This document shows, one piece after another, positions 24,601 through 33,531 of a DNA stretch of 64,000 bases. The DNA lies in the NCBI RefSeq assembly GCF_013184775.1, contig NZ_JAATVV010000006.1:310001-374000 (forward strand), given 5' to 3'. Under the pieces are notes generated by a model. It searched no databases. It saw nothing but the letters and a program-made list of their open reading frames with translations, and had not been told where the DNA came from. The position numbers and the translations under genes are program-made. The DNA is from Martelella sp. HB161492. GTDB taxonomy: Bacteria; Pseudomonadota; Alphaproteobacteria; Rhizobiales; Rhizobiaceae. Each line of letters begins with the position of its first letter. Within the stretch, counting starts at the first letter, position 1.

Positions 24601-25568
24601 CGCGCACCTGCCGTCCATGAGGCGAAACGCCGGTTGACAATCTTGAGGAAGAGTAGGTTCGAGGCCAGAACCATGGCGATCAGCATGGTCGAGATCGCCG
24701 CGCCGAAGGGCCAGTCGTTAAGCGTCAGGATCTGCTGTTCGACCAGCGTGCCGAGCAGCGGTGAGAAATTTCCGCCGAGGATCTGCGGTGTCACATAGGC
24801 CGCCGCGCTCAGCGAGAACACCAGCGAGGCCCCGGTCGCAAGGCCTGGCAGGCTGAGCGGAAACGTGACCCGGCGAAACACGGTCGCCGCCGACGCGCCT
24901 GCAACCCGCGCTGCCTCTTCCACCGTGCGGTCGATACGCGCGATCGCGGAAGCGAGCGGCATCACCATGAATGGCAGGTAGACGTGAACGCAGGCGATCA
25001 GCACCGCCCATTCGGTGTAGAGCAGGACCGGCGGATTGCTGATCCCGACCAGCTTCAGCACCCAGGCAAGCGCGCCGGTCTTGTTGAGGATGGTCTGCCA
25101 GCCATAGGAGCGGATCACCACATTGACGAGCAGCGGCGACAGGATGGTGATCGTGACGATACGCGCCAGCTGCGGACCGCCCCGCGCGATCGCGATCGCC
25201 AGCGGATAGGCAAAGAGCGCAGCAAACAGGCTGGTCATGAGCGCGATCCGAACCGTTCGGATCAGGATGCGCACATAAAGGTCGGTCGAAAACAGGCGGA
25301 CATAGTTCTCGATCGTCAACCCCTCGACCGTGACACCGTCGATGGTATGGGCCGAGACGCTGAGCCAGATCATCGAGAATACCGGCCACAAGAACCACAC
25401 ACCGAGAAACAGGACGGCGGGCGCGACGAGCAGCAGACCCGTGCGGCTCGTCCCGGCGAAGACGCCGGCCCGGCTGCGGGCGGCCACGCCCTTGCCTGCA
25501 GATCCGGCGCTTGTGAGGCCGGTCAGGGCGGAGGTCGCGGGCGCGTCATGGCTGGTGCCATTGGTCAT
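24597..25568 (-). CDS. ABC transporter permease, PotB type, first gene of operon
   Basis: 323 aa with about six membrane segments and an N-terminal, Ala/Gly-rich cytoplasmic extension of about 40 residues. The EAA-type loop is VEEAARVAGASAATVFRRVT. As the promoter-proximal gene it is followed by the second permease with a 4-nt overlap. The 133 bp before it separate it from the divergent LysR gene at 25702, which probably controls the operon. Confidence 0.88.
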   Translation of the reverse strand: MTNGTSHDAPATSALTGLTSAGSAGKGVAARSRAGVFAGTSRTGLLLVAPAVLFLGVWFLWPVFSMIWLSVSAHTIDGVTVEGLTIENYVRLFSTDLYVRILIRTVRIALMTSLFAALFAYPLAIAIARGGPQLARIVTITILSPLLVNVVIRSYGWQTILNKTGALAWVLKLVGISNPPVLLYTEWAVLIACVHVYLPFMVMPLASAIARIDRTVEEAARVAGASAATVFRRVTFPLSLPGLATGASLVFSLSAAAYVTPQILGGNFSPLLGTLVEQQILTLNDWPFGAAISTMLIAMVLASNLLFLKIVNRRFASWTAGAR

Positions 25569-25701
25569 CGGCCTATCCTGGGTTCTTCCTGAAGGGTGAC
25601 GGGGTATGTCTTGCTGTCGTTGAAACAGATGATCAGCGAAAAGAGCGTTGCCGTCCAGAACAGATTGAGCAATAGTGCATTCGAAAAATTAGGATGCTCA
25701 G
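25569..25701. promoter_or_regulatory. divergent promoter region of the ABC operon and LysR gene
   Basis: 133 bp between divergent start codons, the usual site for LysR operators. A short symmetry (tgcat at 25676-25680 with atgc at 25694-25697, around an A/T-rich centre) fits the loose T-N11-A layout of LysR boxes. The match is too short to be firm. Confidence 0.35.
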
Positions 25702-26646
25702 ATGCGCGCTTCCCTCGTTCCAGCCTCGCTTCGCTATGCCGATCAGGTCGCCCGTTCGGGTTCGATCCAGAAGGCAGCGAAGGAACTCAACGTTGCCGCC
25801 TCGGCGATCGACCGTCAGATTCTCCTTCTCGAACAGGATCTCGGCGTCGAGCTTTTCGAACGCCTGCCGCGCGGCATGCGGCTGACGGCGGCCGGCGACG
25901 CGCTGGTGACGCTGGCGCGGCGCTGGCGATCAGACGAACGCAGGGCCGTCACCGAAATCAGGCAGCTGCAGGGTGTCGATCAGGGCCATATCCGCATCGT
26001 CGCCATGGACAGCCATGCCAATGGCTTCCTGCCGAACCTGATCGAACGCCTGTCGCGCGAGCAACCGCGGATTTCGCTCGAGGTCGAGATCGCAAGTCCC
26101 GACGACGCGCTGACCGCGCTTCTTGCCGGCGACGCCGATATCGCGGCAATCTTCAACCTGACGCCGCGCCGCGACATCCATTTCGTCTGGACCACGGAAC
26201 TGCCCTTCGGCTGCGTGATCGCGCCATCCCATCCGCTGGCACGGCGGTCCTCGGTCAGCCTCCAGGAGGCGACGAGCTATCCGATCGCGCTGCAAAGCAA
26301 GGCGCTGCTGATCCGGCGTTACCTCGACGCGCATTACGGCTGGCTGTTCACCGATCCGCAAAAGGCGGTGGTCACCAATTCGCTTCAGCTCGTCAAGCAG
26401 CTCGCCGGCAATGGCCGCCATGTCGCCTTCACCTCCGAACTCGACGCCGCGCCCGAACTTGCCGCCGGGCAATTGCTGTTCCGGCCGGTCCGGGATGAAG
26501 GCGCCGATCCGCAAACGCTGACCGTTGCCATCGACGCCCGCAAGACCACCTCCCGCATCGGACGGATGGTCGCCGAGGCGATGAAGGAAGAGATCGAAGC
26601 CTCGCTCGCAAGGGCGAGGCCAGACCGGACCGACGCCCCGCAGTGA
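25702..26646 (+). CDS. LysR-type transcriptional regulator
   Basis: 314 aa. The winged HTH lies at residues 8-65 (SIQKAAKELNVAASAIDRQI, then LGVELFERLPRGMRLT). The effector-binding domain runs from about 90 to 300, and the last 15 residues are charged and variable. An AGGA element precedes the ATG. It diverges from the five-gene ABC/racemase-like operon and is the obvious candidate regulator; the co-inducer is probably the transported compound. Confidence 0.9.
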   Translation: MRASLVPASLRYADQVARSGSIQKAAKELNVAASAIDRQILLLEQDLGVELFERLPRGMRLTAAGDALVTLARRWRSDERRAVTEIRQLQGVDQGHIRIVAMDSHANGFLPNLIERLSREQPRISLEVEIASPDDALTALLAGDADIAAIFNLTPRRDIHFVWTTELPFGCVIAPSHPLARRSSVSLQEATSYPIALQSKALLIRRYLDAHYGWLFTDPQKAVVTNSLQLVKQLAGNGRHVAFTSELDAAPELAAGQLLFRPVRDEGADPQTLTVAIDARKTTSRIGRMVAEAMKEEIEASLARARPDRTDAPQ

Positions 26647-26660
26647 ACCTGTCCGAGACC

Positions 26661-26829
26661 GGCATGGTCGCGGATGGAAAGCTGAAACTGCCGATCAAGC
26701 CAGAGCGCGGGTTCAAGACCCTGAAAACAGCCTGTGCGACGCGCAATGGTTTCGACCTCATGCGTGCTTTTTGACGGGTGACACCATGGAGAGGTCGGCA
26801 TTGTTGAACATGCATGCGCCACTGAACCG
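26661..26829 (+). pseudogene. IS6-family transposase remnant (C-terminal part)
   Basis: The frame from 26661 gives GFKTLKTACATRNGFDLMRAF before a stop at 26772-26774. The +1 frame then gives HHGEVGIVEHACATEP. Together they match the end of IS6-family transposases (pattern 'GFKtlkTAyATikGFevMRA' followed by 'HGEaRiVERAFG'). A frameshift splits the two parts and no terminal inverted repeat is obvious. It is a decayed fragment, not an active element. Confidence 0.6.
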
Positions 26830-26857
26830 AACGCGCCGACCGAAGCCGGCGCGTTCG
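26828..26857. terminator. perfect 11-bp hairpin
   Basis: Arms cgaacgcgccg (26828-26838) and cggcgcgttcg (26847-26857) around an 8-nt loop. It sits between the LysR gene (+) and the secretion genes (-), which converge here. Probably a bidirectional terminator, though no clear T-run follows. Confidence 0.5.
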
Positions 26858-26941
26858 TCGCCCAAAATCTCGAAGGTCAGACCGCCTGACACCGAAAAGA
26901 CGGCTTTCTCTCTGCCGCGATGACGATCTGCAACAGAGCGA

Positions 26942-28237
26942 CTATTCCTCCCGGAAGGCCAGGTCGAAATAGTCCGTGAGCGGCTTCAGAAGATAGGTCA
27001 CCGGGCTGCGCACGCCCGTCTGAACGAAGGCCTGTACGGGCATGCCAGGCATAAGCCCCAGCGTCCGGGCCGTTGTCAGCGAAGCCGGATCCAGCGCAAT
27101 TTCAACCCGGAAATAGGTCGAACCGCTCTTTTCCTCGACAAGCGTGTCGGCGGAAATCATGCGCACTGTGCCGCTGAATTCCGGCGTCGTCCGGCTGTCA
27201 AAGTTCGGAAACTTCAAGATCACATCCTGCCCGACATGAACACGGTCGATCGAAGCCGGCGACACTTTGACGGCAAGCACGAAGGGCTCATCCGCCGCAG
27301 CGATGGCTGCCACTTCGGCACCCGGCTGAATGACGCCGCCGACGGTGAACATTTTCATGTCATAGACCGTGCCATCCATCGGTGCACGCAGCGAAAGCCG
27401 GCCATATTCCGTATTGATAACGGCAAGATGCTCCTTCAGCTCCGCCAGCTGCGGACGGATCTGCGCAACTTCGGACTGCGCCGACTTGCGCGCATCGGAG
27501 GTGACCCGCAGAAGCTGAACCTTATCGCTGGCAAGATTGCCTTCAGTCTCAGCAATTGTCACCTTCAGATCGGCAATCTGCGCTTCCAGCGATGCCGACT
27601 GCTGTTTCAGGCTTGATACGACATTGGCAGGGGTCAGGCCACGATCAAGCAGGCCCTGATAGCGCTCAAGCTCTTCATGCGCGACATCGAGTGCCCTTCG
27701 CAGAGCCGCAACCTCTTCCTCCGAGGCTGCGATCATCGCATCGGCCTGCTCCTGCTGCCGTGCCAGCTGCTGCTTCAGCAGATCATTCGATTCCGCCGTG
27801 ACGGCAAATAGCTTCTGCTCGCCGTCAAGAACCGACTGAAGATCGGGATCCGCATCGGCTTCAGCCTGAAGATCGCTGGAAAATGTCAAGGTCTCCTGAC
27901 TGAGAACCTGAGCCTGCGCCCGGGCCAGACTGGCCTCAGCCTCGAAGATCTGGCGCCTGAGAATCTGGCGCTGGCCGCTGAGCATCGTATCGTCCAGCAG
28001 GATGAGCTGCTGACCGGCCTTCACCTTTTCGCCATCATGAACATCGATTTCCGCCACGACACCGCCATCGGGATGCTGGATGACCTGACGGCGCGCCTGA
28101 ACCTCCACCTGCCCTGAAGCGATCACCGCACCGCCGATCTCGGTGGAAAAGCCCCACACGACAATACCACCGGCGGCCAGGGCCAGAGCCAGAAAACCGA
28201 ACCGCAAAATTCGCCTGGAAGACCATTTATCGGACAT
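26942..28237 (-). CDS. type I secretion membrane fusion protein, HlyD family
   Basis: 431 aa from the ATG at 28237 (MSDKWSSRRIL), which directly follows the exporter stop and has ggaggg upstream; a longer frame to 28408 only overlaps the exporter gene. One N-terminal membrane segment (residues 12-34), then a lipoyl-like half motif (VIQHPDGGVVAEIDVHDGEK), a long coiled-coil region (about 95-290) and a beta-barrel C-terminus. It bridges the inner-membrane exporter and an outer-membrane channel. It forms an operon with the ATPase at 28239 and serves the RTX protein at 31462. Confidence 0.9.
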   Translation of the reverse strand: MSDKWSSRRILRFGFLALALAAGGIVVWGFSTEIGGAVIASGQVEVQARRQVIQHPDGGVVAEIDVHDGEKVKAGQQLILLDDTMLSGQRQILRRQIFEAEASLARAQAQVLSQETLTFSSDLQAEADADPDLQSVLDGEQKLFAVTAESNDLLKQQLARQQEQADAMIAASEEEVAALRRALDVAHEELERYQGLLDRGLTPANVVSSLKQQSASLEAQIADLKVTIAETEGNLASDKVQLLRVTSDARKSAQSEVAQIRPQLAELKEHLAVINTEYGRLSLRAPMDGTVYDMKMFTVGGVIQPGAEVAAIAAADEPFVLAVKVSPASIDRVHVGQDVILKFPNFDSRTTPEFSGTVRMISADTLVEEKSGSTYFRVEIALDPASLTTARTLGLMPGMPVQAFVQTGVRSPVTYLLKPLTDYFDLAFREE

Positions 28238-28238
28238 C

Positions 28239-29963
28239 TCAGTGCCCTCCCGTAGCAACTGCATTTTGAACCGGGGCGCGAGCAAAACGCTGAAGCACCT
28301 CGTCGCGCGGGCCGAAAGCGCGCTGCTGGCCCCGCTCGAGAACGAGAACATCGTCGCAGGCGGCAAGCGCCGAGGGGCGGTGCGACATGATGATGACGGC
28401 CCTGCCATCCTCCTTGGCGGAGGAAATGGCGCCGTTGAGAGCCATCAACCCCTCATCATCGAGGCTGGCATTAGGCTCGTCGAGCACGAGCAGCAAGGGA
28501 TCGCCGAACAGCGCGCGCGCCAGCCCGAGACGCTGGCGCTGGCCGCCGGACATGATCCCATCGCCTTCCGTCAGCGGTGTATCGTAGCCCATCGGCAGAC
28601 CGAGGATCATCTCATGCGCCCCGGCCTTTTCGGCGGCAAGCACAATGGCCGCCGGATCGGCGTCAGGGGTAAAGCGGGCAATATTTTCAGCCACTGTTCC
28701 GGGAAACAGAACCACGCTCTGCGGCAAATAGCCCAAATAGCGACCAAGCGTGTCTTCGTCATATTCACGGATATCGGCGCCGCCAAGCCGGATGACGCCG
28801 GCGCCTGCCGGCCACAGCCCCGTAACAGCGCGGGCAAGCGACGACTTTCCCGCCGCCGACGGCCCGATCACCGCAAGTGCCCGGCCTGCCGCCAGCGAAA
28901 AGTTGACATTGGTGAGAACGGGCTTGCGCTCACCGGGCGGGACAACCGATATCGCCTCGACATCAAGGCGGGCCTGCGGCCGCGGCAATGGCATGCGTTC
29001 CGCCTGATCGCCGACCTCCTCGAGCAGCAGGGACAATGTCTGCCAGGAGCGGCCGGCACGCTGGACCAGAGCCCATTGCCCGATCACCTGCTCGACAGGC
29101 GCAAGCGCACGACCCAGCAGAATGGAACAGGCAATCATCGCACCGGCGTGGAAATTGCCCGCCAGAACCAGAACAGCCCCCAGCGCCAGCGCCGATGACT
29201 GCAACAACTGACGGATCGCCTTTGAGGCAGACAGCAGCCTGCCCGAAACATCGGACGTGGCCAGGCTGGCTTCCAGCGCTTTGGTGCGCAGTGACCGCCA
29301 GCGCTCCTGAAAGGGACCCGTCATGCCCAGTCCGCGAAGGGTTTCCACCTGCTTGCGGGCACGCTCGGTGGCCGATTCCGCCTCCTGCTTCAATCGGGCA
29401 GCCTCCGCATTCCTGCGTGCTGTCAGCCACTGATTGGCAATGCCAAGCACGGCAACAATGACAAGCCCGGCAACACCGAGAAGGCCGAGCCAAAAGTTGA
29501 AGCCGAACATGATCGCCAGAAAGAAGGGGACCCATGGCAGGTCGCACAGCGCACCAGGCACGGGCGAGGCCAGAAACGCCTGGATCACGGCGAGGCTGTC
29601 AAGCGCTGCCGCCGGTTTCTGCCGGATTGCCGGAACCCGTGACCGTTCCAGCACGACGCGAAACACCCTGGCGTCGAGCCGGTCCTGAAACCGCGCCCCG
29701 ATCCGGGCCAGAACCCGTCCGCGGGCGTTGTCGAGAACACCCATCAGCGCGTAGAGGAGCACGATGAGAATAAAAAGCGCTGTCAGCGTCGCCATCGAAC
29801 GGCCGGGAATGACGCGGTCATAGACCTGCAGCATGAACAGGGTTCCGGTCAGCGCCAGCACATTGACCACGGCGCTGAACACCGCCACACCGCCAAAGGC
29901 CTCGCGCGAGGCGGCGATGGCGGCGCGAAGCTCATGATTTTTCGTTTGCTTGTTCGTGAACAT
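28239..29963 (-). CDS. type I secretion exporter, ABC permease/ATPase (PrtD/HlyB-like)
   Basis: 574 aa from ATG 29963 (MFTNKQTKN), preceded by gaggg; an in-frame start at 30014 is possible. The membrane domain (to about 300) has LMLQVYDRVIPGRS-type sequence; the ATPase domain has Walker A GPSAAGKSS (about 366), signature MSGGQRQR (about 470) and Walker B LLLVLDEP (about 489). There is no C39 peptidase domain, so it is of the PrtD type that exports RTX proteins without cutting a leader. The gene diverges from the RTX gene across a 1.5-kb region. The TolC-like outer-membrane partner must be encoded elsewhere. Confidence 0.9.
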   Translation of the reverse strand: MFTNKQTKNHELRAAIAASREAFGGVAVFSAVVNVLALTGTLFMLQVYDRVIPGRSMATLTALFILIVLLYALMGVLDNARGRVLARIGARFQDRLDARVFRVVLERSRVPAIRQKPAAALDSLAVIQAFLASPVPGALCDLPWVPFFLAIMFGFNFWLGLLGVAGLVIVAVLGIANQWLTARRNAEAARLKQEAESATERARKQVETLRGLGMTGPFQERWRSLRTKALEASLATSDVSGRLLSASKAIRQLLQSSALALGAVLVLAGNFHAGAMIACSILLGRALAPVEQVIGQWALVQRAGRSWQTLSLLLEEVGDQAERMPLPRPQARLDVEAISVVPPGERKPVLTNVNFSLAAGRALAVIGPSAAGKSSLARAVTGLWPAGAGVIRLGGADIREYDEDTLGRYLGYLPQSVVLFPGTVAENIARFTPDADPAAIVLAAEKAGAHEMILGLPMGYDTPLTEGDGIMSGGQRQRLGLARALFGDPLLLVLDEPNASLDDEGLMALNGAISSAKEDGRAVIIMSHRPSALAACDDVLVLERGQQRAFGPRDEVLQRFARAPVQNAVATGGH

Positions 29964-30191
29964 GAAAAGGCCCTCGTCTCGGACGGGACCCGATTGCCGG
30001 AACGGATGGTTCATCCGCCTGAATGCCAGCGAAAGGCTCTGAATGCCCCGGGGCCGGGCACCAGTCCGTCGATCGCAGCACCGGGCGACATCGCTTATGC
30101 CGTCATCGGTCCTGTCGAATTCAGTTCAGATCGGCGCGAAAACGCTTTTTCGCGACTTATATTTAACATCGACCTGACATGATCAATAAAT

Positions 30192-30220
30192 AGGAATAAA
30201 AAATGTTCTAAATGTGTCAA
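30192..30220 (-). promoter_or_regulatory. candidate promoter for the secretion genes
   Basis: On the reverse strand a consensus TTGACA (30220-30215) is followed after 16 bp by TATTCC (30198-30193), in a strongly AT-rich context. It would drive the exporter and adaptor genes with a leader of about 220 nt to the 29963 start. Sequence match only. Confidence 0.4.
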
Positions 30221-30783
30221 AAATAGCTATTATATAATATACATTCATTTTATACATTAAGTTGAATATTTACAAAGACATGCTGCATCATACCCCGCAT
30301 CCGCCTCAGATTGCCGCCGCGCCCTGTCGGCCGCGCAGCGGCAGCGGCCGGCCCAACGACACCGGCTGCGCCTTGCCGGCAATCAGGGCCAGAGGGAAAT
30401 CTGCCCGAACCGGCGCCGGAACTCGCTGTCATTGCCCGTGATGAATCTTCCGCCTGAACCCGGAGACAGGACAAAGTCATCGCCGGCATGCACGGTCGCC
30501 AAGCCATCCGGCCAGGGCGGATGTCGGCGGCGATCAGACAATGCAAGGGCGCTGTCGGCCGGCCTTTCACAGGTGGATAGTGAGAGGCGAACTATATTTA
30601 TCGTTTATTATCATGTCGTTATTTATTTTCTGGACAAGCAGATCGAGATGGAAGCACGTCGACAGAAATCGTATCGATGGCAGAGAGGCTTTGTCGGTAC
30701 AGCCCAGACCGGAAAATGCAATGACGCCCGGGCCCATGCCTCCGGGGGATGCCCCCCCAAATACAGGTACTGCAAATTTATAT

Positions 30784-30823
30784 CGTCAATATAATTGACG
30801 CTCTATTATTTTATACCTATATA
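30784..30823 (+). promoter_or_regulatory. candidate promoter with overlapping palindromic operator
   Basis: TTGACG (30795-30800), a 17-bp spacer and TATATA (30818-30823) form a good sigma-70-type promoter facing the RTX gene. The -35 hexamer is the right half of a perfect palindrome, cgtcaat (30784-30790), ata, attgacg (30794-30800), a likely repressor or activator site. Transcription from here would give a leader of about 630 nt before the RTX start codon. Confidence 0.5.
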
Positions 30824-30971
30824 AAGACCTGGAAAAAGGGTTGAGCAGGTCGCATGAACAGCCTGCAGAGCACCCCGACCGGAAGGGCTTCAGACGCTCC
30901 GACAGCCTTGTATTCACAAATCGCCAGGCAAAGGGTGATGTTGTTCCGGCTTCCGGAAAGTGAGGTTATAC

Positions 30972-31133
30972 ATGACCCACAAAAGATCAATACTCATTGA
31001 TACTCTGTTCGCAGAGCCTGATCCGAATACCGGGCCACTGCAACGGGCCGTGGCGGCAGCGCCTTTGCCAGCGGACAGTCATGCGCAGGCGCATTCGCGT
31101 CGTCACAGGCAAAGTCTGTCGCATCCGCCCTGA
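30972..31133 (+). CDS. possible small protein in the RTX leader
   Basis: 53 codons, ATG at 30972 with gtgagg 7-8 nt upstream. The protein begins MTHKRSILIDTLFAEPDPNT and has a His/Arg-rich end. It lies downstream of the candidate promoter at 30784-30823 and before the RTX gene. No homologue is recognised and codon use is not decisive; it could be a leader peptide, a small regulator or chance. Confidence 0.3.
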   Translation: MTHKRSILIDTLFAEPDPNTGPLQRAVAAAPLPADSHAQAHSRRHRQSLSHPP

Positions 31134-31461
31134 CCATCGCAAGCCAGTCCCCTGAAGCGGGAGCATCCGGCAGCGCCCATGACGGCGCTTGTCAGAACGA
31201 TCTGTTGCGCCCGGCTGAAGCCGGCCGCCGCAACAGGCCAGCCGGCCCAAAGCAATATGCCGGCATCAATCGGTGGGACACGCATCGGGCACCGGCAAGG
31301 CCGGGGCCCGGAAGCCGTGTCACGCCAGGCAGCGCCCTCCTCTCCACTCCGGCGCTGCCACTTCAACGGGCAAGCCGCAGACGCACACTGCGTTCGTCTA
31401 GGCAGGAGTGGAAGCAAACAGATGGCTCGCAAGAGGAATTGTGAGCAACAGGGAGGTTAAA

Positions 31462-33477
31462 ATGTCAGGACACACAGATCTTGAATACGACAACGGAACT
31501 GACTTTTTTACGATGCATTTTGACGGAGACCTAGAGATTACTGATCTCGATTTGGGACATTCGACTTATGCAGACGGCAAGGTCACGCGGGAGCATGACA
31601 AGGCAAAGGTTTATATTGACCACACGGAATACAGTGACACAGTCAATAGCGATACAAACCCCTATTATGATGAATGGAAAAACGGCACCCGAATTCTATT
31701 CAAATTCATCGGATCCTCTGGGGGAGATGAAGTACATTTCGAGGACAATGACTGCAGTTATGCTTGTGCGTTCGATTTGGGGGCAGGCAATGATATCTAC
31801 GACGGTCTGGGCTCCTGGAAAATTCCCTTTGTCCATGTAGATTTGGGAACAGGAGACGACATAGCCAGATTTAGGGGCTCGCATGACAAGTCCCATCATA
31901 CGACGGTGGACGGCGGTGATGGCAATGACAGCATATATTGCCACGACGGCGGCTATGCGGATATCGACGGCGGCGCCGGGGACGACTATATCGTCGTCAC
32001 ACAAAACACCAATGCACATCCAGGCCGGATCGCCGTCACGGGCGGCGCCGGCGACGATACATTCGTCATCACCCTTCAGGACGAACCCTTTCAGCCACCC
32101 ATCTCTAATCATACAGGGTTGGGAACGGTTACATTCGCTCTCGATGTGATTCAGGATGCGCTTGGCTTAAGCCCCGGTACCGGGTTGGCCAGTAAGGGGA
32201 TGGGCTATATTATCAATGCCATCAACTTCGGAACGCGAGAGGTTTCCCGCAGCCTCAACTATGCTTTCGCAGGTAAGTCGGAAGGGAACAACAGCGACCT
32301 AGACAGCAATGTACGGATCCTCGATTTTGATCTTCAGCATGATCAGCTGATCCAGGCCTTCTGCAATGCGAGCGATGGTCCTCAGCCTTATACCAACGAA
32401 GAAGGGCAGGGCCTAAACGACACCTTCAATCTGGTGTTCAGAAATGACGAGCAAAATATTGTCTCCGTCATCCAGCTCGACAAAGGCATCTTGACCGATA
32501 TCAAAGATATCGCAGCTGCGCATGGTGAGACGTTGCGCGCGGGCTATGATACAGAAGTGCTAAAAAATCAGATCCTCAACAGCACGATCGCTTCAACGAT
32601 TGTCGTGAAGAAAGTTGACGGCGCGATCTACATGATGACCCAAGGTGACGGTGAAAACGACAAAATTCAGCTGACTTCAGACAGTATCAAATCTCTGTTT
32701 GACGATCGCCTTGGCAATCATGATGACCTGACTGCTATGATCAACACGATGCGCAATGGCGACACATACTATGTTCTGGGCGAAAACGGCGTCAAAATGG
32801 GAGGCTCCATCTACGACGGTCACGATTGCGGCGCAAATACTGTCGTTGTCGGCTGCGACGGAAGCGAACTGATCTTCGGCGGCAAACCGAGTGACTGGCT
32901 GCAGGACAGCAATGGGGAGTGCCAGGCAAATAAACATGCAGCAACCGGCGGCAGCGAAATCTTCGCTTACGGCGGCAATGACATCATCTACGGCACATGG
33001 GGCACTGATTTCATTTATGCCGGCGATGGCAACGACACTGTTTCTGGCGGCAATGGCGACGACAGGATCTATGGCGACTCCGGTAACGACACGATCAACG
33101 GCGGTGGCGGTAACGACACGATCAACGGCGGTCGCGGTAATGACACGCTCACGGGCGGCGCCGGCAATGATGTGTTCGTCTTCACGCGGTCTCCAGATGC
33201 CCAAACCATCGACGAGATCCTAGAGAACCCCTTCAATGGTTTTGGCCATGACACCATCACCGATTTTGCACAAGGCGAAGACACGATAAGGCTGCAAGGC
33301 CTAGAAAGCCTAGATGGTATCTTCAACAGCTGGGATACTCTTCGGGACCATATTGAATATCGCGAGGTTTACGGTTTGGGCTATTGCGCTGTTCTGGACA
33401 ACGGAAACTGTAGCGAAATCACCATCCAGTTGCAGGAAAACCAGCATCTGACGGAAAGCGATTTCATGTTCGCCTGA
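31462..33477 (+). CDS. secreted RTX (hemolysin-type calcium-binding) protein with nine cysteines
   Basis: 671 aa from the ATG at 31462, behind gggagg (31451-31456). A 12-residue mini-frame (ATG 31422) ends one base before this ATG and may couple translation. No Sec signal; export by the type I system at 26942-29963 is inferred. There are scattered GG.GDD motifs at residues 100-205 and a dense RTX block near residues 518-572 (GGNGDDRIYG, DSGNDTINGG, GRGNDTLTGG). The end (DTITDFAQGEDTIRLQG, and about 70 further residues) holds the usual C-terminal secretion region. Nine Cys residues are unusual for RTX proteins. No protease, lipase or adhesin domain was recognised. Codon use is more AT-rich than in the neighbours. 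Confidence 0.88.
   Translation: MSGHTDLEYDNGTDFFTMHFDGDLEITDLDLGHSTYADGKVTREHDKAKVYIDHTEYSDTVNSDTNPYYDEWKNGTRILFKFIGSSGGDEVHFEDNDCSYACAFDLGAGNDIYDGLGSWKIPFVHVDLGTGDDIARFRGSHDKSHHTTVDGGDGNDSIYCHDGGYADIDGGAGDDYIVVTQNTNAHPGRIAVTGGAGDDTFVITLQDEPFQPPISNHTGLGTVTFALDVIQDALGLSPGTGLASKGMGYIINAINFGTREVSRSLNYAFAGKSEGNNSDLDSNVRILDFDLQHDQLIQAFCNASDGPQPYTNEEGQGLNDTFNLVFRNDEQNIVSVIQLDKGILTDIKDIAAAHGETLRAGYDTEVLKNQILNSTIASTIVVKKVDGAIYMMTQGDGENDKIQLTSDSIKSLFDDRLGNHDDLTAMINTMRNGDTYYVLGENGVKMGGSIYDGHDCGANTVVVGCDGSELIFGGKPSDWLQDSNGECQANKHAATGGSEIFAYGGNDIIYGTWGTDFIYAGDGNDTVSGGNGDDRIYGDSGNDTINGGGGNDTINGGRGNDTLTGGAGNDVFVFTRSPDAQTIDEILENPFNGFGHDTITDFAQGEDTIRLQGLESLDGIFNSWDTLRDHIEYREVYGLGYCAVLDNGNCSEITIQLQENQHLTESDFMFA
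33015..33174 (+). repeat. tandem RTX nonapeptide-coding repeats
   Basis: Repeats of GGxGxDxxx, about 27 bp each, with ggtaacgacacgatcaacgg occurring twice (33082-33131 region). They code for calcium-binding beta-roll turns of the RTX protein. They are part of the gene and not a CRISPR array: there are no unique spacers. Confidence 0.85.
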
Positions 33478-33499
33478 TCATCAGACCTGAAAGACCATG

Positions 33500-33531
33500 C
33501 CGTGCGGCCGCAACCGGCCGCACGGCTTTTT
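33500..33531 (+). terminator. intrinsic terminator of the RTX gene
   Basis: Perfect 11-bp arms ccgtgcggccg (33500-33510) and cggccgcacgg (33515-33525) with a caac loop, followed by ctttttc. It is 22 bp after the RTX stop codon. This is a textbook rho-independent terminator. Confidence 0.9.

Larger units (their letters stand above)
29964..31461. other. 1.5-kb AT-rich divergent control region of the secretion locus
   Basis: The stretch between the exporter (-) and RTX (+) genes is much richer in A+T than the rest of the window, especially 30155-30290 and 30580-30850. It contains a hairpin (cgcgaaaa 30134-30141 with ttttcgcg 30146-30153), candidate promoters in both directions, and a 53-codon open frame at 30972. 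No full gene was recognised. The base composition suggests transferred DNA. Confidence 0.6.

Noticed and set aside
30250-30570. Reverse open frame of 106 codons in the RTX control region
   Set aside because: No motif, no Shine-Dalgarno and mixed base composition; probably chance.
33015-33174. Short tandem repeats that might be a CRISPR array
   Set aside because: They code for in-frame RTX nonapeptides and have no unique spacers.
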